A stretch of 25,706 bases of DNA from a virus, in IMG/VR virus record IMGVR_UViG_3300043449_002711, positions 1-25,706 of that record; one strand, given 5' to 3'. The notes below the pieces were generated by a model. That model was not told the origin of the DNA and searched no databases. It worked only from the letters and a program-made list of their open reading frames with translations. This document shows positions 1 to 4,994 of this stretch, in pieces (position 1 is the stretch's first letter; each line of letters begins with the position of its first letter). Position numbers and translations under genes: made by a program.

Positions 1-339
1 CAACGGCCAACGCTTGTGCGTTTTCGCCTTTTCAATTCCAGAACTGACCGTGCGTCCGTTCCAGCAGGAAAATTGAAGGCGCTTTAAACAAACTTCCGCT
101 TCAGTTAAAACGGAACCTCGCGAGCGGTTCGCGATAACTTCGCGCACCGCTTCCATTCCCTTTGCGCCCTCGCCGCCCGCTTCCAAAATCAGAGTTGCGG
201 CAACAACTTGAATGTCATTTGACCGAATCGTGATTTGCGGAACGATGTCGGGCAATGCCCGCAGCGATGAAACCAGCCCAAAAATGCACAGCAGGAGAAG
301 GACTCTCAAAACCAAGATTGCCAAGATGCGTTTCAACAT
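1..339 (-). CDS. SleB-type cell-wall hydrolase (partial, runs off left edge)
   Basis: The minus-strand reading frame stays open for 113 codons to the window edge. It begins with a hydrophobic signal or anchor segment (residues about 4-27, rich in L, I and V). The Hydrolase_2/SleB signature follows: a VVAATLILEAGGEG segment with the expected Glu at about 57, then G-M-x-A-V-x-x-V-I-x-N-R, then QFSCWNG. SleB-family enzymes cut peptidoglycan glycan strands, so in a phage this is most likely an exported endolysin. The start at 339 has a GGAG eight bases upstream. An in-frame ATG at 390 overlaps the stop of the upstream gene as ATGA and would add 17 residues. The C-terminus lies outside the window. 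The family call is confident; the exact start is less so. Confidence 0.87.
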   Translation of the reverse strand, partial: MLKRILAILVLRVLLLLCIFGLVSSLRALPDIVPQITIRSNDIQVVAATLILEAGGEGAKGMEAVREVIANRSRGSVLTEAEVCLKRLQFSCWNGRTVSSGIEKAKTHKRWPL

Positions 340-386
340 CGTCAAGTCTCCAGTTGAAGTCAAGGTAAAGGCGCGCCAGCGCGTGT

Positions 387-590
387 TCATCGATTTGACA
401 TTTCATTTGCGTAAGCCTCGGCGCGAGCCTTGGCCTGTTCAACCTGCTCCAGCATTTGCTTGCGGAAGTTCTCGAAAGCCTCGCCGCTCCCAACGGAAAG
501 GGGCAGCAGGTAAACCGAGTTACGGATGACCGCTTCAAGGGAAGCGACGTAGTAGGTGTTTTTGATTTCGTTGATTTCGTTTTTGTTCAT
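387..590 (-). CDS. Small helical protein, function unknown (67 aa)
   Basis: This 67-aa product is acidic and mostly helical, with a Lys/Glu/Ala-rich C-terminal half (FRKQMLEQVEQAKARAEAYA) that could form a coiled coil. I do not recognise a family. It lies directly upstream of the SleB-type hydrolase and its stop overlaps an in-frame ATG of that gene, so the two are probably co-transcribed and it may belong to a lysis module (inference). A -35/-10 pair ends seven bases before the ATG and there is no Shine-Dalgarno site, so the mRNA may be leaderless. Confidence 0.7.
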   Translation of the reverse strand: MNKNEINEIKNTYYVASLEAVIRNSVYLLPLSVGSGEAFENFRKQMLEQVEQAKARAEAYANEMSNR

Positions 591-597
591 GGGATAA

Positions 598-625
598 AGA
601 GTAAGGAGAAAAGGGGAAACGTCAA
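598..625 (-). promoter_or_regulatory. Sigma70-like promoter, leaderless type
   Basis: Minus strand TTGACG, 16-bp spacer, TACTCT, then seven bases to the ATG at 590. The expected transcription start falls at or next to the start codon. Confidence 0.6.
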
Positions 626-638
626 GGGGTTTTTTGAA

Positions 639-830
639 TTATTTTTTGAAGTATCGGATGATCGTCGGGCGGTTGCCCTTGGTGTTGATCCGCACGATGT
701 ATTCGTTAAAAGAGGCGGGAACCTCTTCAAAAACCGTGTTGTAAGGATTTGACGCTTTCAGATCGGCAAAAGCCTTGGCGCAATCCTGCGGAGCCTTCGC
801 GATGATTTGGGTGTACCAGTCGTATTTCAT
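639..830 (-). CDS. Small protein, MKYDW family, copy 1 (63 aa)
   Basis: This 63-aa protein starts MKYDWYTQIIAKAPQDCAKA and ends in a basic IIRYFKK tail. It is clearly related to the product of 1626-1826: they share MKYDW-x-TQI, a Cys near residue 17, an AF-x-x-LKA-like segment, a FEE motif and an EYI near the end. Function is unknown; the size and pattern look like a small regulatory or anti-host phage protein (inference). It has its own promoter-like element ending six bases before the ATG. Confidence 0.72.
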   Translation of the reverse strand: MKYDWYTQIIAKAPQDCAKAFADLKASNPYNTVFEEVPASFNEYIVRINTKGNRPTIIRYFKK

Positions 831-836
831 GGTTTC

Positions 837-864
837 AGAATGAGGGATTTTTTCGTGAAGTCAA
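837..864 (-). promoter_or_regulatory. Sigma70-like promoter, leaderless type
   Basis: Minus strand TTGACT, 16-bp spacer, CATTCT, six bases, then the ATG at 830. The -35 is good and the -10 weaker, but the geometry matches its neighbours. Confidence 0.5.
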
Positions 865-873
865 AATCTTTTT

Positions 874-1023
874 TCAGATTTTTTCTCCGAGGTCTTGGAG
901 GCGATTTTCAGTCGCCGCGATGTAGATTCGGAGCCACTCACGTTTTTCCGTTTTGTTTTCAGTCGCGAGGCGCGACTTGGCAAGTTCCAGTTGACCCTTC
1001 AGGATTTCGATTTCGTTTTTCAT
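874..1023 (-). CDS. Small charged helical protein (49 aa)
   Basis: A short open frame encodes 49 residues starting MKNEIEILKGQLELAKSRLA, with heptad-like Leu/Ile spacing and many Lys and Glu residues, consistent with one coiled-coil helix. No family is recognised. A promoter-like element (TTGTGC, 16 bp, TACTGT) ends six bases before its ATG, the same geometry as the larger genes around it, which argues that it is real. The reading frame used by the neighbouring minus-strand genes leaves no competing gene here. Confidence 0.6.
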   Translation of the reverse strand: MKNEIEILKGQLELAKSRLATENKTEKREWLRIYIAATENRLQDLGEKI

Positions 1024-1029
1024 GCTGCT

Positions 1030-1057
1030 ACAGTAGCACAAAACCGCCGTTGCACAA
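1030..1057 (-). promoter_or_regulatory. Sigma70-like promoter, leaderless type
   Basis: Minus strand TTGTGC, 16-bp spacer, TACTGT, six bases, then the ATG at 1023. Confidence 0.5.
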
Positions 1058-1109
1058 GTTTTTTTTTGCGATTCGTGCGATTTTTTTTCGAATTATTTTT
1101 CACTTTTTG

Positions 1110-1139
1110 CTTGACACGTTGGCTCCGGGCCCGGCCCGG
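1110..1139. repeat. 30-bp intergenic element with GC-rich inverted repeat, copy 1
   Basis: A CTTGACACG block is followed after six bases by CCGGGCC-C-GGCCCGG, a perfect 7-bp inverted repeat around one base. The copy at 1559-1588 matches it at about 25 of 30 positions. The element lies between the 3' end of one minus-strand gene and the promoter of the next. A TGTCAAGC at 1152-1159 makes an additional 8-bp inverted repeat with GCTTGACA at 1109-1116. No U-run follows in either direction, so an operator-like site fits better than a terminator. Confidence 0.55.
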
Positions 1140-1176
1140 AAAGAAAGGGTTGTCAAGCCTTTTTTCCGATTTTTTA

Positions 1177-1482
1177 TTAGAAATTCATCACCAAAATTCC
1201 AGACTCAAGTTCGATCACGGAAGTGTTTTCGCGCAGCAAGTCAAGGCATTTTTCTTCGCTTTCGCCCTTGAAGCCGTAAGCTTCCGCCGCTTCGGTCACG
1301 GAACTGTATTCCGTCCAATCGCAGCAAATTGCCACCGCGTCAAATTCTATTTCCTCGCCGCAGTCCTGTTCCAATTCGGTAAGGTAAGAGAACAGCGCAC
1401 GAAGCGCGGGCCGCGAAAAGTTTTCGGGGCGAAACGAAACAAACCGATTCACAAACTCCGATTCAGTCAGGGTGATTTTCAT
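1177..1482 (-). CDS. Conserved hypothetical phage protein (101 aa)
   Basis: The product starts MKITLTESEFVNRF and contains a central acidic segment, E-x-x-x-GEEIEFDAVAICCDW, followed by TEYSSVTEAAEAYG. I recognise this arrangement (ALF-x-YL, then EEIE(F/L)D, then CCD(W/F)-x-EY, then EAA-x-x-YG) from small proteins carried by many phages and prophages; their function is not established as far as I know. The frame is open upstream to 1566, but the promoter (TTGTTT, 16 bp, TATCTT) ends six bases before the ATG at 1482 and the conserved block starts there, so I choose 1482. Confidence 0.8.
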   Translation of the reverse strand: MKITLTESEFVNRFVSFRPENFSRPALRALFSYLTELEQDCGEEIEFDAVAICCDWTEYSSVTEAAEAYGFKGESEEKCLDLLRENTSVIELESGILVMNF

Positions 1483-1488
1483 GTTGTT

Positions 1489-1516
1489 AAGATACCACAA
1501 ACGCGCAGGGAAACAA
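1489..1516 (-). promoter_or_regulatory. Sigma70-like promoter, leaderless type
   Basis: Minus strand TTGTTT, 16-bp spacer, TATCTT, six bases, then the ATG at 1482. The -35, -10 and part of the spacer (CCCTGCG) match the promoter at 1833-1860. Confidence 0.6.
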
Positions 1517-1558
1517 GTTTTTTCTGCGCTTTTTTTATTTTTTATTCTGCATTTTTTT

Positions 1559-1588
1559 CTTGACACGCTTTCACCGGGCCGGGCCCGG
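1559..1588. repeat. 30-bp intergenic element with GC-rich inverted repeat, copy 2
   Basis: Second copy of the element at 1110-1139: CTTGACACG, then CCGGGCC-G-GGCCCGG. The inverted-repeat arms are identical between copies while the six bases between the two blocks differ, as expected of a protein-binding site. It again sits between a minus-strand gene's 3' end and the next promoter. Confidence 0.55.
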
Positions 1589-1625
1589 CATAAGCCCGCC
1601 TACTAGGTGGGCAGTAGCCGCCCTA

Positions 1626-1826
1626 CTACTTGCGGAACAGCACGAACTTTAGCCCGCGCACCTTGGGGTCATTATCTTGCAAGATGTATTCTTGAAAGAC
1701 CGCCTTGCGCTCTTCGAAGGTGGCGGTGGGGTACTTCGCCTTTAGCTCTTCGAACATCGCCGCGCAGGGTTGCGGCTGGATCGCGAGGATTTGCGTGCGC
1801 CAATCGTATTTCATCGTCTTTTTCAT
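1626..1826 (-). CDS. Small protein, MKYDW family, copy 2 (66 aa)
   Basis: Paralogue of the 63-aa product at 639-830. It begins MKKTMKYDWRTQILAIQPQP and ends in a basic LKFVLFRK tail. The shared core is MKYDW-x-TQI, a Cys near residue 21, F-x-x-LKA, a FEE motif and EYI. The promoter ending six bases before 1826 supports this start over the internal Met at codon 5. Function is unknown. Two diverged copies within 1.2 kb suggest local duplication and diversification. Confidence 0.72.
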   Translation of the reverse strand: MKKTMKYDWRTQILAIQPQPCAAMFEELKAKYPTATFEERKAVFQEYILQDNDPKVRGLKFVLFRK

Positions 1827-1832
1827 GCTCTA

Positions 1833-1860
1833 AAGATAGCGCGGGACGCAGGGAAAACAA
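1833..1860 (-). promoter_or_regulatory. Sigma70-like promoter, leaderless type
   Basis: Minus strand TTGTTT, 16-bp spacer, TATCTT, six bases, then the ATG at 1826. Nearly identical to the promoter at 1489-1516. Confidence 0.6.
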
Positions 1861-1894
1861 GCCTTTTTTTTTATTTTCTACGATTTTTTTTTCG

Positions 1895-1922
1895 TTGACT
1901 TTTCGCGCTGCGCTGCTATTCT
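1895..1922 (+). promoter_or_regulatory. Sigma70-like promoter for the GP88-like gene
   Basis: TTGACT, 16-bp spacer, TATTCT on the + strand, the best -35/-10 match in this gap. It would give a leader of about 75 nt before the ATG at 2005. It lies back to back with the leftward promoter at 1833-1860. Confidence 0.5.
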
Positions 1923-1969
1923 TCCCGCCGTTTGCCTTTCCTTTGCGTTTCCGATTTTTTATTTTTTAA

Positions 1970-1998
1970 TTGCGCAACGCACCGATTCGCGCCAATCT
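1970..1998 (+). promoter_or_regulatory. Possible second, leaderless promoter for the GP88-like gene
   Basis: TTGCGC, 17-bp spacer, CAATCT, then six bases to the ATG at 2005. Individually weak, but the spacing is the same as at the other genes of this region. Confidence 0.3.
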
Positions 1999-2004
1999 CC
2001 TCGC

Positions 2005-2697
2005 ATGAAACTCCACTTGCTCTCATTTAACACCGACGCCAAGACTACCAAGGGCAACGCCTTCGGCTGGTTTACTGCTATCCTTTACCTTGCGCCCGCT
2101 CGCCTTGCGGGGCGTGGGGAAGTGTGCGGACACCGCTCGCCCCATTGCACGGCGTGCTGTCTTAACACCGCAGGACGTGGAAAGTTTTCGAACGTGCAGC
2201 AAGCGCGCATTCGTAAAACGCAATTGTTTTTCGATTCGTTCGCCACTTTCAAGGCGCAGCTAGTCGCGGACATTGCAACGTTTCAAGCTTACTGCGCCAA
2301 GCAAGGCGCGAAGTGTTGCGTGCGTTTGAACGGTACAAGCGACATAGCGTGGGAACGGTTGGGCGTGTTCGAATTGTTTCCTTCGGTGAGCTTCTACGAC
2401 TACACCAAGTCGCCCGTTCGTGCGTTGCAATTCGCCAAGGGCGCTTTGCCTAGCAACTATCATTTGACTTTCTCGCGCAGCGAAACAAACGAGGCGCAAG
2501 CGTTCGACGTGCTGCGCAACGGCGGAAGTGTTGCGGTAGTGTTCGCTTCCCTGCTTCCCTCACATTGGAACGGCTTCGAAGTTGTCAACGGTGACGAATC
2601 GGATTTGCGCTTTCTTGACAAGCGGGGCGTCGTCGTGGGCCTCAAGGCGAAGGGCGAAGCAAAGAAAGACAAGAGCGGATTCGTGGTGCAGGGGTGA
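2005..2697 (+). CDS. GP88-like phage protein
   Basis: The 230-aa product resembles the GP88 family (named after a mycobacteriophage gene product) by an ordered set of motifs: a Cys/His cluster at 41-52 (C41, H43, H47, C48, C51, C52) followed by LNTAGRGKFSNVQQAR; an RLNGTSDIAWE segment near 107-117; FYDYTK near 130-135; and NYHLTFS near 151-157. The Cys/His cluster could bind a metal. No biochemical role is established that I can cite. The C-terminus is Lys-rich. Codons are GC-rich, unlike the AT-rich operon starting near 3 kb. There is no Shine-Dalgarno site. The 23-aa membrane peptide begins three bases after its stop. Confidence 0.75.
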   Translation: MKLHLLSFNTDAKTTKGNAFGWFTAILYLAPARLAGRGEVCGHRSPHCTACCLNTAGRGKFSNVQQARIRKTQLFFDSFATFKAQLVADIATFQAYCAKQGAKCCVRLNGTSDIAWERLGVFELFPSVSFYDYTKSPVRALQFAKGALPSNYHLTFSRSETNEAQAFDVLRNGGSVAVVFASLLPSHWNGFEVVNGDESDLRFLDKRGVVVGLKAKGEAKKDKSGFVVQG

Positions 2698-2700
2698 CGC

Positions 2701-2772
2701 ATGGACTTTGCAATTGTTTTGTTTGCTGTCCTTGTGTTAGTGTTGCTAACTAAAAGGACGAAAAAAAAATGA
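2701..2772 (+). CDS. Tiny single-pass membrane peptide (23 aa)
   Basis: An ATG three bases after the GP88-like stop opens a 23-codon frame: MDF, a run of about 14 hydrophobic residues (AIVLFAVLVLVLL), then the basic tail TKRTKKK. This is a textbook single-pass topology with the positive end inside. The close spacing suggests translational coupling to the preceding gene. Such peptides are often missed; the function is unknown. The main doubt is that so short a frame can arise by chance. Confidence 0.45.
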   Translation: MDFAIVLFAVLVLVLLTKRTKKK

Positions 2773-2780
2773 GAAAAGGC

Positions 2781-2809
2781 TTGCGGTGGGGCGCGCTGCG
2801 CCCCATATT
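2781..2809 (+). promoter_or_regulatory. Leaderless-type promoter with palindromic spacer
   Basis: TTGCGG, 17-bp spacer, CATATT, then six bases to the ATG at 2816. The spacer holds GGGGCGC-GCT-GCGCCCC (2788-2804), a perfect 7-bp inverted repeat that could be an operator, or a terminator remnant from the upstream gene. Confidence 0.45.
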
Positions 2810-2815
2810 TACAGC

Positions 2816-2995
2816 ATGAAAAACAAGATGATAGTTAACGGTAAGGAAGTGGATGACTACAAGCTGCACGTCGAAGGGGATTGCGGTGACGATTCGTGGA
2901 TTGAATGGGCCACGTTCACCGATGGAACGGAACTAGATGGAAAGGAACTAGAGGAGTTCGAAAAGACTTACCTTGCGGAACTAGTGTGGGGATGA
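2816..2995 (+). CDS. Small acidic phage protein (59 aa)
   Basis: The product starts MKNKMIVNGKEVDDYKLHVE and is strongly acidic. The segment WIEWATFTDGTELDGKELEEF resembles a small-protein pattern seen widely in phages (EA-x-W-x-DGT-x-L-x-x-x-EL). No function is known. An in-frame ATG at 2786 would add ten unlikely residues and overlap the -35; the promoter geometry favours 2816. It converges on the minus-strand operon that ends near 3188. Confidence 0.68.
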   Translation: MKNKMIVNGKEVDDYKLHVEGDCGDDSWIEWATFTDGTELDGKELEEFEKTYLAELVWG

Positions 2996-3187
2996 CCCTC
3001 CCCCATTAATTAAAAATCGCGACCCGCTTTTCCGTGGGGCGCGGCGGGGGGTGGTATTTAGTCCGCTCAACTTCAATTTTAAACCCGCCAACTCTATATG
3101 ATCTATTAGTGTCTTAACTATATAAGATGCTAAATGTGGGGATTCTCCCCTTTAACTCCCGTTCAATTTTAATATTTTAAATTCTTT
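2996..3187. other. Convergent intergenic gap
   Basis: No gene is seen here. Base composition changes from GC-rich to AT-rich across this gap. It contains a small perfect hairpin, GGGGA-TTC-TCCCC at 3138-3150, between converging genes. That could help termination, but no U-run follows on either strand. Confidence 0.4.
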
Positions 3188-3280
3188 TTATGGGCCAAAT
3201 AAAGCAAAGTAACCAACCGTAATGATAAGCATAAGAATAATAACCAACCAATCTATTTCTAGATCGTCGTTCTTTTTCAT
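3188..3280 (-). CDS. Tiny single-pass membrane protein (30 aa)
   Basis: The minus-strand frame encodes 30 residues: a charged head MKKNDDLEID followed by a hydrophobic segment WLVIILMLIITVGYFALFG. This is a typical small membrane protein. It is supported by a GTGTAAAC motif on the same strand ending exactly six bases before the ATG, the same arrangement as at the + strand genes starting at 8760 and 9925. No family is recognised; holin-like, inhibitor or superinfection roles are all possible and undecided. Confidence 0.58.
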   Translation of the reverse strand: MKKNDDLEIDWLVIILMLIITVGYFALFGP

Positions 3281-3286
3281 GGTAGA

Positions 3287-3294
3287 GTTTACAC
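3287..3294 (-). promoter_or_regulatory. GTGTAAAC late-type promoter motif
   Basis: Minus strand GTGTAAAC followed by six bases and the ATG at 3280. It matches the motif in front of the genes at 8760 and 9925. Confidence 0.45.
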
Positions 3295-3301
3295 CCCCCA
3301 C

Positions 3302-3323
3302 CCCCATTTTTAGAAAAATGGGG
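3302..3323. other. Perfect 10-bp stem inverted repeat
   Basis: CCCCATTTTT-AG-AAAAATGGGG, a perfect 10-bp stem with a two-base loop, just upstream (minus strand) of the GTGTAAAC motif at 3287-3294. It may terminate transcription arriving from the large minus-strand operon, isolating the 30-aa gene. A loop this tight may also form a cruciform. Confidence 0.45.
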
Positions 3324-3377
3324 AAAAACTCCCAGCTTATAGGGTATTAAGAACCGGGAAACCGGGAGCCCTCTATT

Positions 3378-3473
3378 TCACCAATGGTGAATAATATTAA
3401 TTATCAAAGCAACATCAGCTACGATTGCGAGAACCATTATTATTACGTTTACTGTTTCGTTTTTGATCTTCAT
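3378..3473 (-). CDS. Possible tiny membrane protein, overlapping frame (31 aa)
   Basis: Thirty-one codons: MKIKNETVN, then a hydrophobic stretch VIIMVLAIVADVALIINII, then HHW. It overlaps the 3' end of the 55-aa gene 3415-3582 in another frame for 59 bases and has no clear ribosome site. The hydrophobic segment is long and clean. The C-terminal part of the overlapping gene is a low-complexity Asn/Arg/Ser tail, suggesting that selection may act on this frame instead. Tentative. Confidence 0.35.
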   Translation of the reverse strand: MKIKNETVNVIIMVLAIVADVALIINIIHHW

Positions 3474-3582
3474 CGTTCTTTTTTAATAATTCAAATAGGT
3501 CTTTTACCTTAATAAGTTTGTTGTTGTGTGTGGTGTAGTGTTCTGCGGGAATCTTTTTTAATAGCTCAAGATCATAGTTCAT
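3415..3582 (-). CDS. Small protein coupled to the HAD phosphatase gene (55 aa)
   Basis: The ATG overlaps the stop of the upstream HAD gene as ATGA. The product starts MNYDLELLKKIPAEHYTTHN, continues with an amphipathic KVKDLFELLKK helix, and ends in a basic, low-complexity tail rich in Asn, Arg and Ser. No family is recognised. The coupled start makes it a likely gene of the operon; the last third overlaps the possible membrane peptide at 3378-3473. Confidence 0.5.
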   Translation of the reverse strand: MNYDLELLKKIPAEHYTTHNNKLIKVKDLFELLKKNDEDQKRNSKRNNNGSRNRS

Positions 3583-4067
3583 TTAATCTTAGAGAGTAAG
3601 TTGTTTATTGTTTTTTCGTCTAGGGGCAAGGTTTCTCCCCCAGAAAACGTTGAGCATTGTATGTAGTTGATTATTTTCTGTTTAGAAACTGATCTTAAAA
3701 AATGTATTTTAGTATGATTCTCTCGCTTAGGCAAGTTATCAATAAGATGAACACTTTCAACTGGTTCTAATTGTATATCATTGCCATGAACATCTTCTCT
3801 GGCATAAATATGCATTGGATCGAAACCAAAAGAAAATAATTCGTTAACCATGTCAGCATACTCTGTTGTTGCTGCCGTAAGCATGTAAACAGGAGCGATT
3901 TGTCTGAGTTTGGCGAGGAATTCCAAAGCGCCCGGTCTTTCGCAAGTCTCATAAGAGTCCCCATCGCTAAGGGTGAAAGATTTTATATTGTGCCCAGCCT
4001 TCTCTTCCCAACTGTTAAAAGTATGGATGAGAGTCTCGTCCAAGTCAACGAATATATAAGAATTCAT
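3579..4067 (-). CDS. HAD-superfamily phosphatase, NIF/FCP1-like
   Basis: The 162-aa protein has HAD motif I VDLDETLIHTF (D8, D10, T12), a Thr-rich motif II in YMLTAATTEY (about T64) and a motif IV HLIDN (D110). The order and the DLDETL form resemble the NLI-interacting-factor/FCP1 branch of HAD phosphatases, which remove phosphate through an aspartyl-phosphate intermediate. Length fits a single HAD core domain. It is one base from the upstream membrane-protein gene and overlaps the downstream 55-aa gene by four bases. The substrate is unknown; a sugar phosphate would fit the operon (inference), but a protein or nucleic-acid 5'/3' phosphate is equally possible. Confidence 0.82.
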   Translation of the reverse strand: MNSYIFVDLDETLIHTFNSWEEKAGHNIKSFTLSDGDSYETCERPGALEFLAKLRQIAPVYMLTAATTEYADMVNELFSFGFDPMHIYAREDVHGNDIQLEPVESVHLIDNLPKRENHTKIHFLRSVSKQKIINYIQCSTFSGGETLPLDEKTINNLLSKIK

Positions 4068-4068
4068 A

Positions 4069-4251
4069 TTAATAAGAGTCTATGCCGTTTCTAACAAATC
4101 TGCATATAGAAAATACTGCTTCCCGATAATCTTTCCATGCGTGTGGGTATAAAACACAGCCGATAAAAAAAACCACAGTCATAGGAACAAACAACATCAA
4201 AGCGACTAATAGTCTAGCTGGAACAAAAAGATATCTTACGAGATCATTCAT
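4069..4251 (-). CDS. Small membrane protein (60 aa)
   Basis: The 60-aa product has one long hydrophobic span (about residues 12-35, LLVALMLFVPMTVVFFIGCV) preceded by MNDLVRYLFVPAR and followed by a soluble tail with several Arg and Asp residues. Its ATG overlaps the stop of the upstream gene (eight-base overlap). The function is unknown. Confidence 0.65.
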   Translation of the reverse strand: MNDLVRYLFVPARLLVALMLFVPMTVVFFIGCVLYPHAWKDYREAVFSICRFVRNGIDSY

Positions 4252-4438
4252 ACTTTACTGTCCAATCAGTTTCGTTCATAACATGGTCCCAAAGGGTTTC
4301 AAAATCATCTCCGCTTGTATTTACGCCAGCGTCTTTGGCGAGCTTTAAGATCCAACCGTCCTGCTGCTTTTGCTGCAAAGTGATTTTCCTTCTGAGGGCA
4401 GCGACTTTGCTTTTATATTTTTTATTTATTGTTAACAT
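4244..4438 (-). CDS. Small hypothetical protein (64 aa)
   Basis: The 64-aa product is basic at the N-terminus (MLTINKKYKSKVAALRRKI, helical) and acidic at the C-terminus (DDFETLWDHVMNETDWTV). No family is recognised. It starts one base after the stop of the upstream gene and overlaps the downstream membrane-protein gene by eight bases, so it is part of the coupled operon. Confidence 0.6.
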   Translation of the reverse strand: MLTINKKYKSKVAALRRKITLQQKQQDGWILKLAKDAGVNTSGDDFETLWDHVMNETDWTVKYE

Positions 4439-4439
4439 A

Positions 4440-4994
4440 TTAAGTCCAGAAATATTTTCTATTTTTAACTAACCAAAGTAAAAGAGCATCGTCTTTTTTT
4501 ATCAACTTTGTTTTAAAATTGCCAAGCGAAATGGTTTCGATTTCCTTTTCATCTAAACCCCGCATCTCCTCAATAAGTTTTTGCCTTTCATATTTGACGT
4601 ACTTATAGTATTTATTTAATTCTTTTTTAAATTTAGATTCGCAGCCACTAAGATTAGTGAGCGCGTCCTCTTTTTCGACAAATTCTTTTACCATTTCACA
4701 GGCAAAACTTTCAAACATAATATCTAAATCTTGCCAGCATGGCGCAAAAACCTGATCTCGCATCTCTTTTCTAGGATGATGGGCGTTATGCTTCAATCGC
4801 TCAAAATAATATTTTATTTTATACTTGAAGCGTGCCAAATTAATCGGAAGAGTTTCTCTGAAAAAGTATTGTGCGGGGTATTTCTTTTTTATTTTTGCGC
4901 GAAACAAATCCCAATCCTCCCAAGATAGCGTAAGTGGATATAGATAAATAGGATGTGGCCAATACCACACTTTTTTTGCTTTAACAAAAATCAT
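4440..4994 (-). CDS. Hypothetical phage protein, Trp/Tyr/Lys-rich (184 aa)
   Basis: The 184-aa protein opens with KKVWYWPHPIYLYPLTLSWE. A basic central part (YKIKYYFERLKHNAHHPRKE) is followed by W-x-D-L-D-I-M-F-E-S-F-A-x-E-M-V-K-E-F-V-E, a pattern that recalls phage hypothetical proteins with a basic helix followed by D-x-x-x-x-x-x-LA-x-x-I-x-x-x-L. No enzyme motif is visible. Its start overlaps the cupin gene's stop by one base, placing it in the same translational chain. Confidence 0.65.
   Translation of the reverse strand: MIFVKAKKVWYWPHPIYLYPLTLSWEDWDLFRAKIKKKYPAQYFFRETLPINLARFKYKIKYYFERLKHNAHHPRKEMRDQVFAPCWQDLDIMFESFACEMVKEFVEKEDALTNLSGCESKFKKELNKYYKYVKYERQKLIEEMRGLDEKEIETISLGNFKTKLIKKDDALLLWLVKNRKYFWT

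Noticed and set aside
215-538. 107-aa minus-strand open frame
   Set aside because: It overlaps the SleB-type hydrolase and the 67-aa gene in a different frame; both of those have better protein features.
1111-1139. TTGACA as a rightward -35 in the 30-bp repeat
   Set aside because: No -10-like sequence lies 16-18 bases downstream because the GC-rich inverted repeat occupies that position, and no + strand gene follows.
895-1563. 222-aa + strand frame, very Phe- and Arg-rich
   Set aside because: It runs antisense across two minus-strand genes, their promoters and the T-rich gaps; the composition is that of a shadow.
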